A stretch of DNA of 64,000 nt, taken from contig DVDX01000060.1 in the NCBI GenBank assembly GCA_015295985.1, positions 1-64,000 of the forward strand. The letters are read 5' to 3'. Source of the stretch: Synechococcus sp. M44_DOE_062. GTDB lineage: Bacteria; Cyanobacteriota; Cyanobacteriia; Thermostichales; Thermostichaceae. How positions within the stretch are numbered: position 1 is the first letter of the stretch; every line of letters starts with the position of its first letter. Below the pieces are notes generated by a model. That model saw only the letters and a list, made by a program, of their open reading frames with translations. It did not search any database and was not told where the DNA came from. The position numbers and the translations under genes are program-made. This document shows positions 10,605 to 21,929 of the stretch, in pieces.

Positions 10605-10768
10605 TATGGTCATTTCGATTCAAACTAGAACACTGCGCCCATATCTAAAGCATTGAACGCATGGGGTCAAAAGGATTTTCAAGGACTCTGTCCCGCTAGC
10701 GCGGTCGCGTCAGCGTTGCGTAGCAACACAGTAGTTCAGGTGTCTCACCCCAACCTGAAATGACCATA
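10605..10768 (+). mobile_element. complete MITE with TA-ended terminal inverted repeats
   Basis: Element of 164 bp bounded by TATGGTCATTTC and its exact reverse complement GAAATGACCATA, a perfect 12-bp terminal inverted repeat including TA. A TA boundary is what IS630/Tc1-mariner transposases leave, so a parent IS630-type element elsewhere in the genome is likely (inference). It has no coding capacity. The interior is homologous to the 117-bp copy at 56800-56916 apart from about 47 extra bases, which are the repeat pair at 10683-10727. Confidence 0.75.
10683..10727. repeat. head-to-head pair of double-hairpin repeats nested in the MITE
   Basis: 10683-10704 on the minus strand reads CGC-GCTA-GCG GGAC-AGA-GTCC; 10705-10727 on the plus strand reads CGC-GTCA-GCG TTGC-GTA-GCAA. 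The pair is absent from the homologous MITE at 56800, which gives an empty-site comparison. Confidence 0.8.
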
Positions 10769-10853
10769 GATTGTACAGAAGATTCACCTCAAGTCCAGGC
10801 ATCTCTCTTTCCTCTGGAGTATCCAGCTTGTCGAGGATGAGGATACGGATGGG

Positions 10854-13822
<2,969 letters not shown>

Positions 13823-13987
13823 CCGTTGCTAAGGTTAACTCAGTTCGCTGCAGCTTGGATGATCCTGGGATCTAGCCATTGATCTAAGGCTGAATGAATC
13901 TATCCATCCTGCCTGGCGATCCCAGGGATCCAAGCAACCTTGGAAATTGGCTAGGTTGGGTTAGGGCTTGTTGGGGATCTTTTGTTG

Positions 13988-14698
13988 GTGAGCGATTCTC
14001 TGGATGTCCAGGTTTCTCTGTCCGCTATTTTGGCCGATCTGCAAAAAGCCCTGGGATCTCTAGGGCTGGGCCATCTCCAGGTACAAGCGCGGCTTTCCGG
14101 CCACCGCCTGTTGCTGCGTCTAGAGGGGGATCCCCTGCCTGAGCCAGATGCTTTGCTGGGAAGCCTCTCGCCGGCGTTGGAGCAAATGGCGCTGACCCAC
14201 AGGCAGCGTCGGGTGGAGCTTTTTGGCTTTCCGGCCAATGAAGGGATCCCGGAATGGCACCGCGAGTGGCGCTACCAGCCCCAGTCCAACCCCAACAGCC
14301 CTCTGTATCGCGCTCGGCAGGGGGATGGGGTGGCCATCCAGCAGGTGTTGAATTACCTGTTGCGCCCGGAAGGGATCCAAGCACGGGTTCATTTCCATCC
14401 CAAACTGGGCCTCTTGCAGGTGAACTTGCAGGGGGCAGAAGCTCCGGATCCGGCTTGGGCTAAGGATTTTCTGCGGCGAGCCTTGACCCGTCTGGAATGG
14501 ACGTTCTTGCAACGGCTGCGGCTTTCTGGACAAAAACTGGGCTCCTTTTTCCCAGCCTGGAGCCAGGAGTTTGATCTCAAACAGCCCGCCTTTTGGCAGG
14601 CCCCTCAGGTTCCTCTGACCAAACGATCTGGGATTGCGGAGAAGGAAATCTCTCCGGTGGACAAGCCGCCATCCCCTTCCCCTGCCACCCTAGACTGA
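13988..14698 (+). CDS. conserved hypothetical protein upstream of fmt
   Basis: Soluble protein of 236 aa with no membrane segment or signal peptide. I do not recognise a named domain. It appears to hold two similar alpha/beta halves (residues 10-90 and 115-185, each with a ..V.ARL.G..L.L.LEG / ..ARVHFHPKLGLLQVNLQG strand pair), followed by a proline-rich tail. The frame has TTG codons upstream; the GTG giving MSDSLDVQV is preferred. It ends 24 bp before the fmt ATG, so co-transcription with fmt is likely. Confidence 0.6.
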   Translation: MSDSLDVQVSLSAILADLQKALGSLGLGHLQVQARLSGHRLLLRLEGDPLPEPDALLGSLSPALEQMALTHRQRRVELFGFPANEGIPEWHREWRYQPQSNPNSPLYRARQGDGVAIQQVLNYLLRPEGIQARVHFHPKLGLLQVNLQGAEAPDPAWAKDFLRRALTRLEWTFLQRLRLSGQKLGSFFPAWSQEFDLKQPAFWQAPQVPLTKRSGIAEKEISPVDKPPSPSPATLD

Positions 14699-14722
14699 AG
14701 AACAGTGCTCATCGGGGTTAGC

Positions 14723-15691
14723 ATGCGGGTTGTTTTTTTCGGCACACCGGAGTTTGCTCTGCCTTCGCTGCGGATCCTGTTGCAGCCGCAGTCTCCCTTT
14801 GAAGTGGTGGGATTGGTCTGTCAGCCGGATCGGCCCCAGGGGCGAGGGCAAAAGGTGCTCCCGCCCGTTACCAAAGTGTTGGCTCAAGCCCACGGGATCC
14901 CTGTGTGGCAGCCTGTCCGCTTGCGGCGGGATGCAGAGGTGCTGGCAGCTTTGCAGGCCCTGGCCGCCGATGTGTTTGTGGTGGTGGCTTACGGCCAGAT
15001 CTTGCCCCTGACGGTGTTGCAGATGCCCAAGCTGGGCTGTGTGAATGTGCATGGATCCCTGTTGCCGGCCTATCGTGGCGCTGCGCCCATCCAGTGGGCC
15101 ATTGCCAATGGAGAAACCGAGACCGGCGTGACCACCATGCTCATGGATGAGGGAATGGATACGGGGGCCATCTTGCTCCAGGCCAAGCTGCCTATTGGAT
15201 CAGAGCAAACCAGCCTGGAATTGGCACCCCAACTGGCTCAACTGGGGGCAGAACTCTTGGTGGAAACGCTCTTGAAATTGGAGAAAGGCGAACTCACCCC
15301 CATCCCTCAGGATGGATCCCTGGCTACTTACGCTCCTCTGTTAAAGAAGCCAGATTTTCATCTGGATTGGCAGCGCTCGGCTCAAGCTTTGCACAATCAA
15401 ATTCGCGCCTTTTCCCCCAACTGCTTCACCGGTTTACAGGGGCAGCGGATAAAAATTGTCCGCTCTGGCTCTCCCCAACTGCACCCACCGCCCTCTGAGA
15501 TCCCCCAGGGCAGTCCCGGAGAAGTGGTGGGGTTGGCCAGAGGAGAAGGGATCTATGTGGCTACAGGAGAGGGATCCCTGTTGATTCGACGGGCGCAACT
15601 GCCCGGCAGAAAAGAACAATCCGCTTGGGACTTGGTCAATGGCGGCCAGCTCAAGATGGGGATGCGTTTTGAGCCGCTCCCGGATGCTTGA
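14723..15691 (+). CDS. fmt: methionyl-tRNA formyltransferase
   Basis: Formylates initiator Met-tRNA using 10-formyl-THF. The start MRVVFFGTPEFALPSLR is the family N terminus; the SLLPAYRGAAPIQWAI catalytic region (N and H of NVHGS, about 109-113) and the D residue in TTMLMDEGMDTG are intact, and a C-terminal OB-like tRNA-binding domain follows from about 205. 322 aa is normal. The track's earlier GTG start is not needed. Confidence 0.95.
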   Translation: MRVVFFGTPEFALPSLRILLQPQSPFEVVGLVCQPDRPQGRGQKVLPPVTKVLAQAHGIPVWQPVRLRRDAEVLAALQALAADVFVVVAYGQILPLTVLQMPKLGCVNVHGSLLPAYRGAAPIQWAIANGETETGVTTMLMDEGMDTGAILLQAKLPIGSEQTSLELAPQLAQLGAELLVETLLKLEKGELTPIPQDGSLATYAPLLKKPDFHLDWQRSAQALHNQIRAFSPNCFTGLQGQRIKIVRSGSPQLHPPPSEIPQGSPGEVVGLARGEGIYVATGEGSLLIRRAQLPGRKEQSAWDLVNGGQLKMGMRFEPLPDA

Positions 15692-15775
15692 GAGTCCATA
15701 ACAGGGGCGCGGTCAACTCAAATGGCGGCGAACCGGTCCCCCCTCTCTCTCTGGGAGAAGGGCTGGGGGTGAGGA

Positions 15776-16507
15776 CTATTCCGGCTGGGGAAACTCCTGC
15801 CAGAGGTCAGTGCGTTGGCGCAAGCTGAGGAACTGTCCGCCGCCGAGGATAAGGTGATCCAAAACCGGGATCTGTAGCAGTTGCCCCGCCTGCAAGAGCT
15901 GCCGGGTGAGGGCAAGATCTTCTGGGCTGGGATCCAGGCAACCGGAAGGGTGATTGTGGGCAACGAGGATGCGACTGGCTCCCTGTTTGATGGCGCTGCG
16001 GAAAGTCTCCCGCGGATGAGACAGGGTTTCGGTGGCGGTGCCCCGGGTTACAATCTGCTGGCTGAGCAGACGGTGCTTGATATCCAGGTGCAAGACGGCG
16101 AAGTGCTCTTGAGATTCCCACATCAAGTCACCACTCAGGGCCATAGCCGCTTGTTCCGGCGACTCAATAACTGTCCGGTCTGGTGGACGACTCAAAAACA
16201 CCCGTCGTCCCAGCTCGATGGCAGCCAACACCGTTGCTGCTTTGGCCGGGCCAATGCCTTCGATCTGGATAAGCTCCCCCGCTTCCACCTGGCGCAACTG
16301 GGCCAAGGGATCCCCTTGGGCTTCTAACTTTTTCAGGAGCAACTGGGCTAGGCCGACTGCCGAGAGTTTGCCCGGCCCCTGTCCGGTGTTGAGCAAAATG
16401 GCCAGCAGCTCCGCGTGGGAGAGGTTCCTTGCTCCTTGGCTAAGCAGCCGCTCGCGGGGGCGATCTTGGGCGGGAATATCGCTGATGCGCAGCACGTACT
16501 GGCTCAT
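15776..16507 (-). CDS. radC: RadC-like JAB domain protein
   Basis: Protein of 243 aa with an N-terminal helix-hairpin-helix region ([21 protein letters not shown], about 78-98) and a C-terminal JAB1/MPN metalloprotease-like domain with [16 protein letters not shown], the HxH..P.......D zinc motif. RadC was historically linked to DNA repair but its biochemical role is unsettled. It lies 7 bp downstream of the glycosyltransferase stop on the same strand, so it may be the last gene of a CIA30-GT39-radC unit. Confidence 0.92.
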   Translation of the reverse strand: MSQYVLRISDIPAQDRPRERLLSQGARNLSHAELLAILLNTGQGPGKLSAVGLAQLLLKKLEAQGDPLAQLRQVEAGELIQIEGIGPAKAATVLAAIELGRRVFLSRPPDRTVIESPEQAAMALSGDLMWESQEHFAVLHLDIKHRLLSQQIVTRGTATETLSHPRETFRSAIKQGASRILVAHNHPSGCLDPSPEDLALTRQLLQAGQLLQIPVLDHLILGGGQFLSLRQRTDLWQEFPQPE

Positions 16508-16514
16508 ATTGCGG

Positions 16515-18296
16515 CTAGGGCGGAGAAGAGAAGTGGGGAGAAGCTTTCAGCAGCCAAAACGGGCTTCGGCGCTCAAGGGCCTGCCAAGATCCCAGTGTGG
16601 CATCTGACCCGTTATCGGGAACGGCCAACTCCGCCACAAAGGGATCCCAAGTCACCAAGTAGTCGGGCATTTTCCTTCTGACCTGCCAGTTAGCCAACTC
16701 GGCTCGGTTAGCCGCGTAGGGCACCCGTAGCGGGCCGTAAAAATACGGCACAAAAGAGCGAAAGCCGTACAGGCCAACCGTCCCGGACAAAGCGGGCTCT
16801 GGGCTTTTTTCTGAAACGGTAAACCGTTGGAAAAAGTCGATAGCTCCCCCTTGGGTGTGTTGCAGCAGGCGGGGGAAAACCCAGCCCCAAGCCAGTTGGG
16901 CGCTTAGTCCGGTGGCCAAGAGCAGACTCGCCCATCCCCAACCTTTGTGCCGACCCCTGATCCAGGCCAGCCCCCCCAGCACCAAGAGCAAAGCAGGGCC
17001 ATAGGTGAAGCGGGGCCAATCCACCTCAGCTTGCAGATAGCCCAGCACCAAGCTGTCCGATAGACCCTGGAAAAGATCGGGAAGAGGGATCCCCAAAGTT
17101 TCCAATCTCTTCTTGACCACCGACATCAGCAGGATGGGATCCTGGGATCCCAGCCAGGGCAGCACCAGCCACAGGGCCAGCCAAAACAAGCCGCTCAGCA
17201 GGATCCAGCAACCTTCCCAAAAGCTGAGCCGGGCCTCTTCTAACCCCAGGCCCTGCAGGCGCACAGCAGCGAAGTAGGCCCCAATCGGATAGAGCAGCGA
17301 GGTGTAGTGCACCAGCTTGGTTTGCACCAGCAGCGAAAACAAGGCCAGCACCACCGCAAAAGCCACCAACAGCAGATGTTCTGCCCGCCGAGTCAAATCC
17401 ACCAAGCCCATACGTCTGGGGATCGCCTGCAGGATCCCGGCCAAGGCCAGAGCGCCCCAGGGAAAGCACCCCAAGGCAAAGGCCAGCAGATGAAAATAAA
17501 CCGGGCCGGGATGCCCATCCGAGGTGGTGAGGATGCGCCATTGGTAGCGCCCAAACTCTTCCACCCATTGCGGCCCCCGTTGCACCCCTTCCAGCGCCAG
17601 CCAAGCGAGGGGAACAGCCGCCGCCAAGCCCAGGAAGGCCAGGCTTTCTCCCCATGCAATCGGTGGATCCCGGTGCCAGACCTTGTAGCCAACCCAGATG
17701 AGCAGCGGCAACACCAACCCCACCGGCCCTTTGGCCAACACCGCCAAGCCCAGGGCCAGCGCCCCCACCCCTTGCCAAACCCGACCGGAGCGCCCCACTC
17801 GACGCGCTTGATCCGCGGCCAACAGGGATCCCAGACCCACCCCCATCCCCAGATTCAACAGCGGGTCGATGAGGCCGGTTTTGTAAAAAAACAAGGGCAG
17901 GTAGCCCGTCAGCAGCAGGATCCCCCACAAGCAGCCAAACCCCACCCCGCGCAGATGGGATCCCCACCCCACCAGCAGCGCCACCGTGATCCCGCCCACC
18001 CAGGCATTGGGCAACCGCGCCGCCCATTCGTTCATCCCCAAAGCAGCCATGGACAGGGCCTGCAGCCAAAAAAACAGAGGCGGCTTTTCAAAAAAGGGCT
18101 CCCCGTTGATCGCCAACGAGAGCGGATCCCCGCTGGCCAGCATCTGCCGCGCCAAGCTGGCGTAAATCAGCTCATCCCAGTCGAACAGATAGGGGATCCC
18201 CTGCCCCCATAGGAGCCATAGCCCGGCCAAAAGCCCCATCCCCAAGGCCCATCCCAGGGATCCTTTGAAAGGCAAGCAGGCCGGGAACCTAAGCAT
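16515..18296 (-). CDS. ArnT/PMT-like glycosyltransferase family 39 membrane protein
   Basis: Protein of 593 aa with an N-terminal polytopic region of about 11-12 membrane helices. The first periplasmic loop carries the catalytic acidic motif [15 protein letters not shown] and then [10 protein letters not shown], hallmarks of dolichyl/undecaprenyl-phosphate sugar:acceptor transferases. Substrate is unknown; addition of a sugar to an envelope lipid or protein is the likely chemistry. The ATG overlaps the end of the upstream CIA30 gene by 8 bp (ATGCTTAG), implying translational coupling; the track's longer start lies wholly within that gene. Confidence 0.8.
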   Translation of the reverse strand: MLRFPACLPFKGSLGWALGMGLLAGLWLLWGQGIPYLFDWDELIYASLARQMLASGDPLSLAINGEPFFEKPPLFFWLQALSMAALGMNEWAARLPNAWVGGITVALLVGWGSHLRGVGFGCLWGILLLTGYLPLFFYKTGLIDPLLNLGMGVGLGSLLAADQARRVGRSGRVWQGVGALALGLAVLAKGPVGLVLPLLIWVGYKVWHRDPPIAWGESLAFLGLAAAVPLAWLALEGVQRGPQWVEEFGRYQWRILTTSDGHPGPVYFHLLAFALGCFPWGALALAGILQAIPRRMGLVDLTRRAEHLLLVAFAVVLALFSLLVQTKLVHYTSLLYPIGAYFAAVRLQGLGLEEARLSFWEGCWILLSGLFWLALWLVLPWLGSQDPILLMSVVKKRLETLGIPLPDLFQGLSDSLVLGYLQAEVDWPRFTYGPALLLVLGGLAWIRGRHKGWGWASLLLATGLSAQLAWGWVFPRLLQHTQGGAIDFFQRFTVSEKSPEPALSGTVGLYGFRSFVPYFYGPLRVPYAANRAELANWQVRRKMPDYLVTWDPFVAELAVPDNGSDATLGSWQALERRSPFWLLKASPHFSSPP

Positions 18297-19353
18297 GGAA
18301 GGCCGCCCATCGTTCCACCCGGCCCACATGTTGAGGCGACCGCATCAGCTGCAGCAACTGGGCTGCCAGAGCGGATCCCTCCATCTCCGCCGGAATCTCC
18401 ACCCCACACCAACGGCTGGAGCTACTCTGCAGGGCAGCTATCCACTCCGGGGCCAGGGATCCCCGCGCCACCCCGATCAATTGCGGCAGAGGCTCCCGAC
18501 GATACAGACCAATCCAGCGCAAGCCCAGTTGAAAAGGCCCCGGTCGGAAACGGGGGTTCAAGCGGCCATCCGCCTCAAACTTGCTCAACATCACCTGCAG
18601 AGAGCAGATCTGGCGAGTATTGAGCGCAGGAGCCGAAGGCACAAGGCGGGCGCGGAACGTGGCAACCATCTCCGCAAAGGGGATCTGAACGGTTTGCTCT
18701 TCTCCCGGCGTGGTGTCAAACGCATAGCCGTAGGCAAGGCTGTCCCAGCCCCCCTGATCCCGTAGTAAGACCTTATACCGCTGCCCATCCCCTCGCAGGC
18801 GCAACTCTATGCCGGCAAACCCCGATAAGTCCAGCGGCGGCTGCCAATTGCGGGTGCGCGTGGAAACAAACCCCCCAAAGTTGGCCGTGGAAACTTGCCC
18901 CGTAAACAGAAGCTGCCCCTCCCCCCACTGCAACTGGCTTTGGCTCACCCCTCCCATCACCACATCATCCAAAATGCCCCAAAACCGGTTCAGATCTGGG
19001 TTGGGCCGGCGAAAGTCGAACAGCATTCGTTCCGTTTGCCCACTGCTACGCAATTGCTCCAGATAAGCCTTGGCCGTTGGCGGATCCCCCAAACCCAGGA
19101 TCACCGTTGCCGTCGCCCAATCTGGCCTATGGCTCACCTCCACGCCCTGCTGGCGCAGCGCCTCCGCCAGCCCGTCAGGCAAACCTTCCCCCACCACCCC
19201 CACCTGGATAGGAGCCGGCTCGGAAAGAGAAGGTGGCACACAATCTTCCTCCACAGCCCGAAACCCATTCTGAACCCAACGCCACACCTCAGCCAAAGGC
19301 AGGGCCTCATAGTAGGTGATGGTGTTCCAGAACCGCCCCAGATCCCAAGGCAT
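18289..19353 (-). CDS. CIA30 domain protein with an N-terminal extension
   Basis: Protein of 354 aa. Residues about 110-270 match the CIA30 domain (FDFRRPN..RFWGILDDVVMGGVSQSQLQWGEG.LLFTG.VST.NFGGFVS and a later PFAEMVATFRARLVP), first described in mitochondrial complex I assembly factor 30 and common in cyanobacteria. The N-terminal 110 residues look like part of a Rossmann-type fold and the C-terminal 70 are unassigned. Function in cyanobacteria is not settled. Eight bases overlap with the glycosyltransferase. Confidence 0.75.
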   Translation of the reverse strand: MPWDLGRFWNTITYYEALPLAEVWRWVQNGFRAVEEDCVPPSLSEPAPIQVGVVGEGLPDGLAEALRQQGVEVSHRPDWATATVILGLGDPPTAKAYLEQLRSSGQTERMLFDFRRPNPDLNRFWGILDDVVMGGVSQSQLQWGEGQLLFTGQVSTANFGGFVSTRTRNWQPPLDLSGFAGIELRLRGDGQRYKVLLRDQGGWDSLAYGYAFDTTPGEEQTVQIPFAEMVATFRARLVPSAPALNTRQICSLQVMLSKFEADGRLNPRFRPGPFQLGLRWIGLYRREPLPQLIGVARGSLAPEWIAALQSSSSRWCGVEIPAEMEGSALAAQLLQLMRSPQHVGRVERWAAFHA

Positions 19354-19661
19354 GACTCTACCTCATCTTCTCAGATTCACAGAGCGCAGTTGGCTCACCA
19401 GTAGGGCAAGTGGCAATCCAAGTGACATACTCCCGACGCTCACCCCTTATTGCTACGCAACGCTACGCGACGCGGACAGAGGGCGGGACTTCCCGGCGGG
19501 CTAGCTAACTACCTCTCCAGCCCAGGGATCCGATTCAAATGTCAATACAACGATCCCTTCCAGAGAGCTGAGGGCAAGAAGCCTTGTGCTTGACCTGCAA
19601 AAAGCTGGACTCACTCAAGAAGGCAAGATACCAAAAGATATCGGATGGGTATTGTGGATCC
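19354..19661. other. 308-bp intergenic spacer
   Basis: Between two minus-strand genes. It holds one double-hairpin repeat copy (19449-19471) and an adjoining GCGGACAGAGGGCGGGACTT stretch that may be a decayed second copy. No coding signal or clear promoter was seen. Confidence 0.5.
19449..19471 (-). repeat. double-hairpin repeat copy
   Basis: On the minus strand: GTCGCGTAGCG then TTGC-GTA-GCAA. The first loop is one base shorter than usual. Confidence 0.65.
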
Positions 19662-20939
19662 CTAGCTTAGGGCAGCACTGAAGAACTCCACCGCTTCTGC
19701 CAACACGTCCAAAAAGCAATCCACCTCCGCCAATGTGTTGTACAGGTAAACACTGGCTCGGGCGGTGGATTGTACTCTCAAATAGCGATGGAGAGGCTGA
19801 GTGCAGTGGTGCCCCGCTCGAATGGCAATGCCCTGCTCATCCAGCAAGGTAGATAGGTCATGGGGATGGACGGCCTCTACTGAAAAGCTGACTAGCCCTG
19901 CCCGTCGCGCCGGATCCTTGGGGCCATAAACTGTAATACCCGCTATGCGCTGGATCCCGTCCAAGAGGCGAGCGATCAACCTTTGTTCATGGGCATGAAC
20001 TTGCTCCAGACCGATCTGGCTCAAGTAATCTACGGCTGCCCCCAGTCCCACCGCCTGGGCAATCGCCGGTGTACCGGCCTCAAATTTGTGGGGGATATCG
20101 GCGTAGGTGGCGTGATCCCAGTACACATCGGCGATCATCTCTCCCCCGCCCAAAAAGGGGGGCATCGCTCGCAACAGCTCCCGCCTACCGTAGAGGACGC
20201 CAATCCCCGTTGGGCCACACATCTTGTGCCCCGAAAAAGCCAGCCAATCGCAATTCAGCGCCTGGACATCCACAGGCATGTGAGGCACACTCTGGCAAGC
20301 ATCCAGCAAAACCTTGGCCCCGTAGCGATGGGCCAGCTCAGTCATCTCCTGGACAGGGTTGATGGATCCCAGCATGTTGGAGACCTGGGTTACTGCCACC
20401 AAGCGGGTGCGGTCGTTGAGCAAAGACCGGTAGTGCTCCAGGTCTAGCTCTCCCTCTGGCGTGATCTGGATGAACTTGAGGTGGGCTCCTGTCCTTTGGG
20501 CCACCCATTGCCACGGGATTAGGTTGCTGTGGTGCTCCATCACCGAGAGGACAATCTCATCTCCCCGCTCCAGATGGCTCAAGCCCCAACTGTAGGCCAC
20601 CAGATTGATGGCTTCGCTGGCATTGCGAGTGTAGATGATCTCCTGAGGAGAAGGCGCGTTCACAAAACGAGCGATCTTTTCCCGTGCTCCCTCATAGGCA
20701 TCTGTGGCTTCGTTGCTCAGCGTATGCACCCCGCGATGCACGTTGGCGTTGCAGTGTCGATAGTAATGATCCATCGCCTGCAGGACTGCCAGTGGCTTTT
20801 GAGAAGTGGCAGCGTTGTCAAAGTAGATCAGCGGGTGGCCGTTGATCTGGCGCTGCAGAATCGGAAAGTCTGACCGTACCTGGGCAGCCAGGTCGAAAGA
20901 ATGATCAAGCTTGAAAGAAGAAAGGGGGGATACCGCCAT
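19662..20939 (-). CDS. sufS: cysteine desulfurase, SufS type
   Basis: PLP enzyme that takes sulfur from cysteine for Fe-S cluster assembly. The 425-aa length fits SufS/group II. PLP lysine is in FSGHKMCGPTGIG (about 235) and the catalytic cysteine in RAGHHCTQPLHRYL (about 370), which carries the SufS-type RxGHHCxxP motif. The track adds 28 codons of non-family sequence; MAVSPLSS is preferred. sufBCD is not adjacent. Its upstream region is shared with the divergent hlip promoter. Confidence 0.93.
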   Translation of the reverse strand: MAVSPLSSFKLDHSFDLAAQVRSDFPILQRQINGHPLIYFDNAATSQKPLAVLQAMDHYYRHCNANVHRGVHTLSNEATDAYEGAREKIARFVNAPSPQEIIYTRNASEAINLVAYSWGLSHLERGDEIVLSVMEHHSNLIPWQWVAQRTGAHLKFIQITPEGELDLEHYRSLLNDRTRLVAVTQVSNMLGSINPVQEMTELAHRYGAKVLLDACQSVPHMPVDVQALNCDWLAFSGHKMCGPTGIGVLYGRRELLRAMPPFLGGGEMIADVYWDHATYADIPHKFEAGTPAIAQAVGLGAAVDYLSQIGLEQVHAHEQRLIARLLDGIQRIAGITVYGPKDPARRAGLVSFSVEAVHPHDLSTLLDEQGIAIRAGHHCTQPLHRYLRVQSTARASVYLYNTLAEVDCFLDVLAEAVEFFSAALS

Positions 20940-21061
20940 AGTCTGTGCAAAAGGCCCGCTTCCCTCAGTATGACATTGCTTCGGGCCAGCCCTTGGCAAA
21001 CCCCTCCGCCCAACCCGTTGCAACGGCCAGGGATCCCTTCCGCCCTGACCTGAAAGCGAAA

Positions 21062-21102
21062 CTTGTCACAAAATGTAACCTGATGTTAAGATTAGTTACA
21101 GC
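21062..21102 (+). promoter_or_regulatory. hlip promoter with two HLR1-like elements
   Basis: TTGTCA (21063-21068) and TAAGAT (21087-21092), 18 bp apart, form a good sigma-70-type promoter about 30 bases before the hlip ATG. HLR1, the RpaB binding site of high-light genes, is (G/T)TTACA(A/T)(A/T)-2 bp-repeat. On the minus strand 21062-21079 reads GTTACATT-TT-GTGACAAG (14 of 16). On the plus strand 21085-21102 reads GTTAAGAT-TA-GTTACAGC (12 of 16). The elements cover the -35 and -10 boxes respectively, consistent with repression in low light (inference). Confidence 0.55.
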
Positions 21103-21123
21103 AACCGATATGAGGTATTGACA

Positions 21124-21342
21124 ATGCAATCGTCTCCCAGGATTCCTTCTCGCCTAGACTCCGCTTCTGTTGCCCAGTACTACGACACCACCAACGACTG
21201 GATTCCGGGCTGGACGGAGCAAGCGGAGCGTTGGAATGGACGCTTGGCCATGTTGGGCTTCGTGATCAGCATCGCTACGGAAGCGGTATTGGGCCACAGT
21301 GTTTTCGCCAGCACTCTCGGCCAGTGGCTGGGTCTGCAATAA
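21124..21342 (+). CDS. high-light-inducible protein, single helix
   Basis: Protein of 72 aa. One membrane helix with the chlorophyll-binding signature ERWNGRLAMLGFVISI (about 37-52), the Lhc-type ExxNxR motif. Hlips bind chlorophyll and carotenoid, quench excess energy and protect photosystem II assembly intermediates in thylakoids. The ATG is preceded by GAGG at 9 bases; the track's TTG two codons earlier is not needed. It has the double HLR1-like promoter and is followed 135 bp later by a second hlip. Confidence 0.9.
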   Translation: MQSSPRIPSRLDSASVAQYYDTTNDWIPGWTEQAERWNGRLAMLGFVISIATEAVLGHSVFASTLGQWLGLQ

Positions 21343-21477
21343 TCTGCAATAATTTGTCAAAGAACTTTTCGGTAGAGCCACATTGGACATCTCACAGACC
21401 TTCTCTTCGGCTTTGAGATGCTGTGGTTCTGCCTTTTTTGGAGCTCTTTTACCCTTCGATCCCTATCTTGAAATCCG

Positions 21478-21786
21478 ATGATGCTTGACAATCCCTTCCT
21501 CCCCTACATTGCCGTAATGGTGGCCGGGTTGGTGGCTGCTGTTGCAATTGGCTCGATGGCTTTCTTCAACTCCAAGCGCCCTGCCGGTTGGGAGAGTGCC
21601 GGTCGCCCGCGGTACGTACCCCAGTACGGTCAAGACGGCGACACCCCGCCGGAGTGGGAGATTGGCTGGACGGAGAAGGCGGAGCGATGGAACGGGCGGC
21701 TGGCCATGCTGGGGTTTGCCATAAGTGTTGTGGTAGAGGCCATTGTGGGCCACAGTGTGTTTGCCTCTGCACTGGGGATCCGCTGA
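21478..21786 (+). CDS. high-light-inducible protein with an additional N-terminal membrane helix
   Basis: Protein of 102 aa. An N-terminal hydrophobic segment (YIAVMVAGLVAAVAIGSMAFF, about 10-30) precedes a linker and a C-terminal Hlip helix with KAERWNGRLAMLGFAISVVVEA (about 67-88). The last 40 residues are close to the neighbour hlip (both end GHSVFAS.LG), suggesting duplication and fusion to a second helix. It likely sits in thylakoids. Two adjacent ATGs are possible. A rho-independent terminator follows at 21835. Confidence 0.85.
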   Translation: MMLDNPFLPYIAVMVAGLVAAVAIGSMAFFNSKRPAGWESAGRPRYVPQYGQDGDTPPEWEIGWTEKAERWNGRLAMLGFAISVVVEAIVGHSVFASALGIR

Positions 21787-21834
21787 TCCAAGTTGAAAGC
21801 TGTCTGACGGCTCGAAAGATTAGAAAATGGCAGC

Positions 21835-21859
21835 AGGAGAGCGCTGCCTCTCCTTTTTT
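21835..21859 (+). terminator. rho-independent terminator after the hlip pair
   Basis: AGGAGAG, loop CGCTGC, CTCTCCT, then TTTTT: a 7-bp perfect stem followed directly by a T-run, 48 bp after the second hlip stop. Confidence 0.8.
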
Positions 21860-21929
21860 GGCCTGAACTGAGCCTTCGCTAAGCTGGCCGCAGGGGGAGC
21901 TTCTGCAAGATCACTGTCGGCCTTCGGCT

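Larger units (their letters stand above)
10479..10853. other. intergenic spacer of 375 bp filled by nested MITE sequence
   Basis: No gene is seen. The spacer lies between two minus-strand genes and holds a MITE left-end fragment, one complete MITE inserted next to it, and a head-to-head pair of double-hairpin repeats nested inside that MITE. Confidence 0.7.

Noticed and set aside
17307-18212. 301-aa plus-strand ORF
   Set aside because: Shadow of the GT39 membrane protein; its Gln/His/Pro-rich composition is typical of antisense reading of Leu-rich helices.
21388-21440. Terminator between the two hlip genes
   Set aside because: CATCTCA/TGAGATG can pair, but the T-run is about 15 bases further downstream and the loop is long, so it is not a standard terminator.
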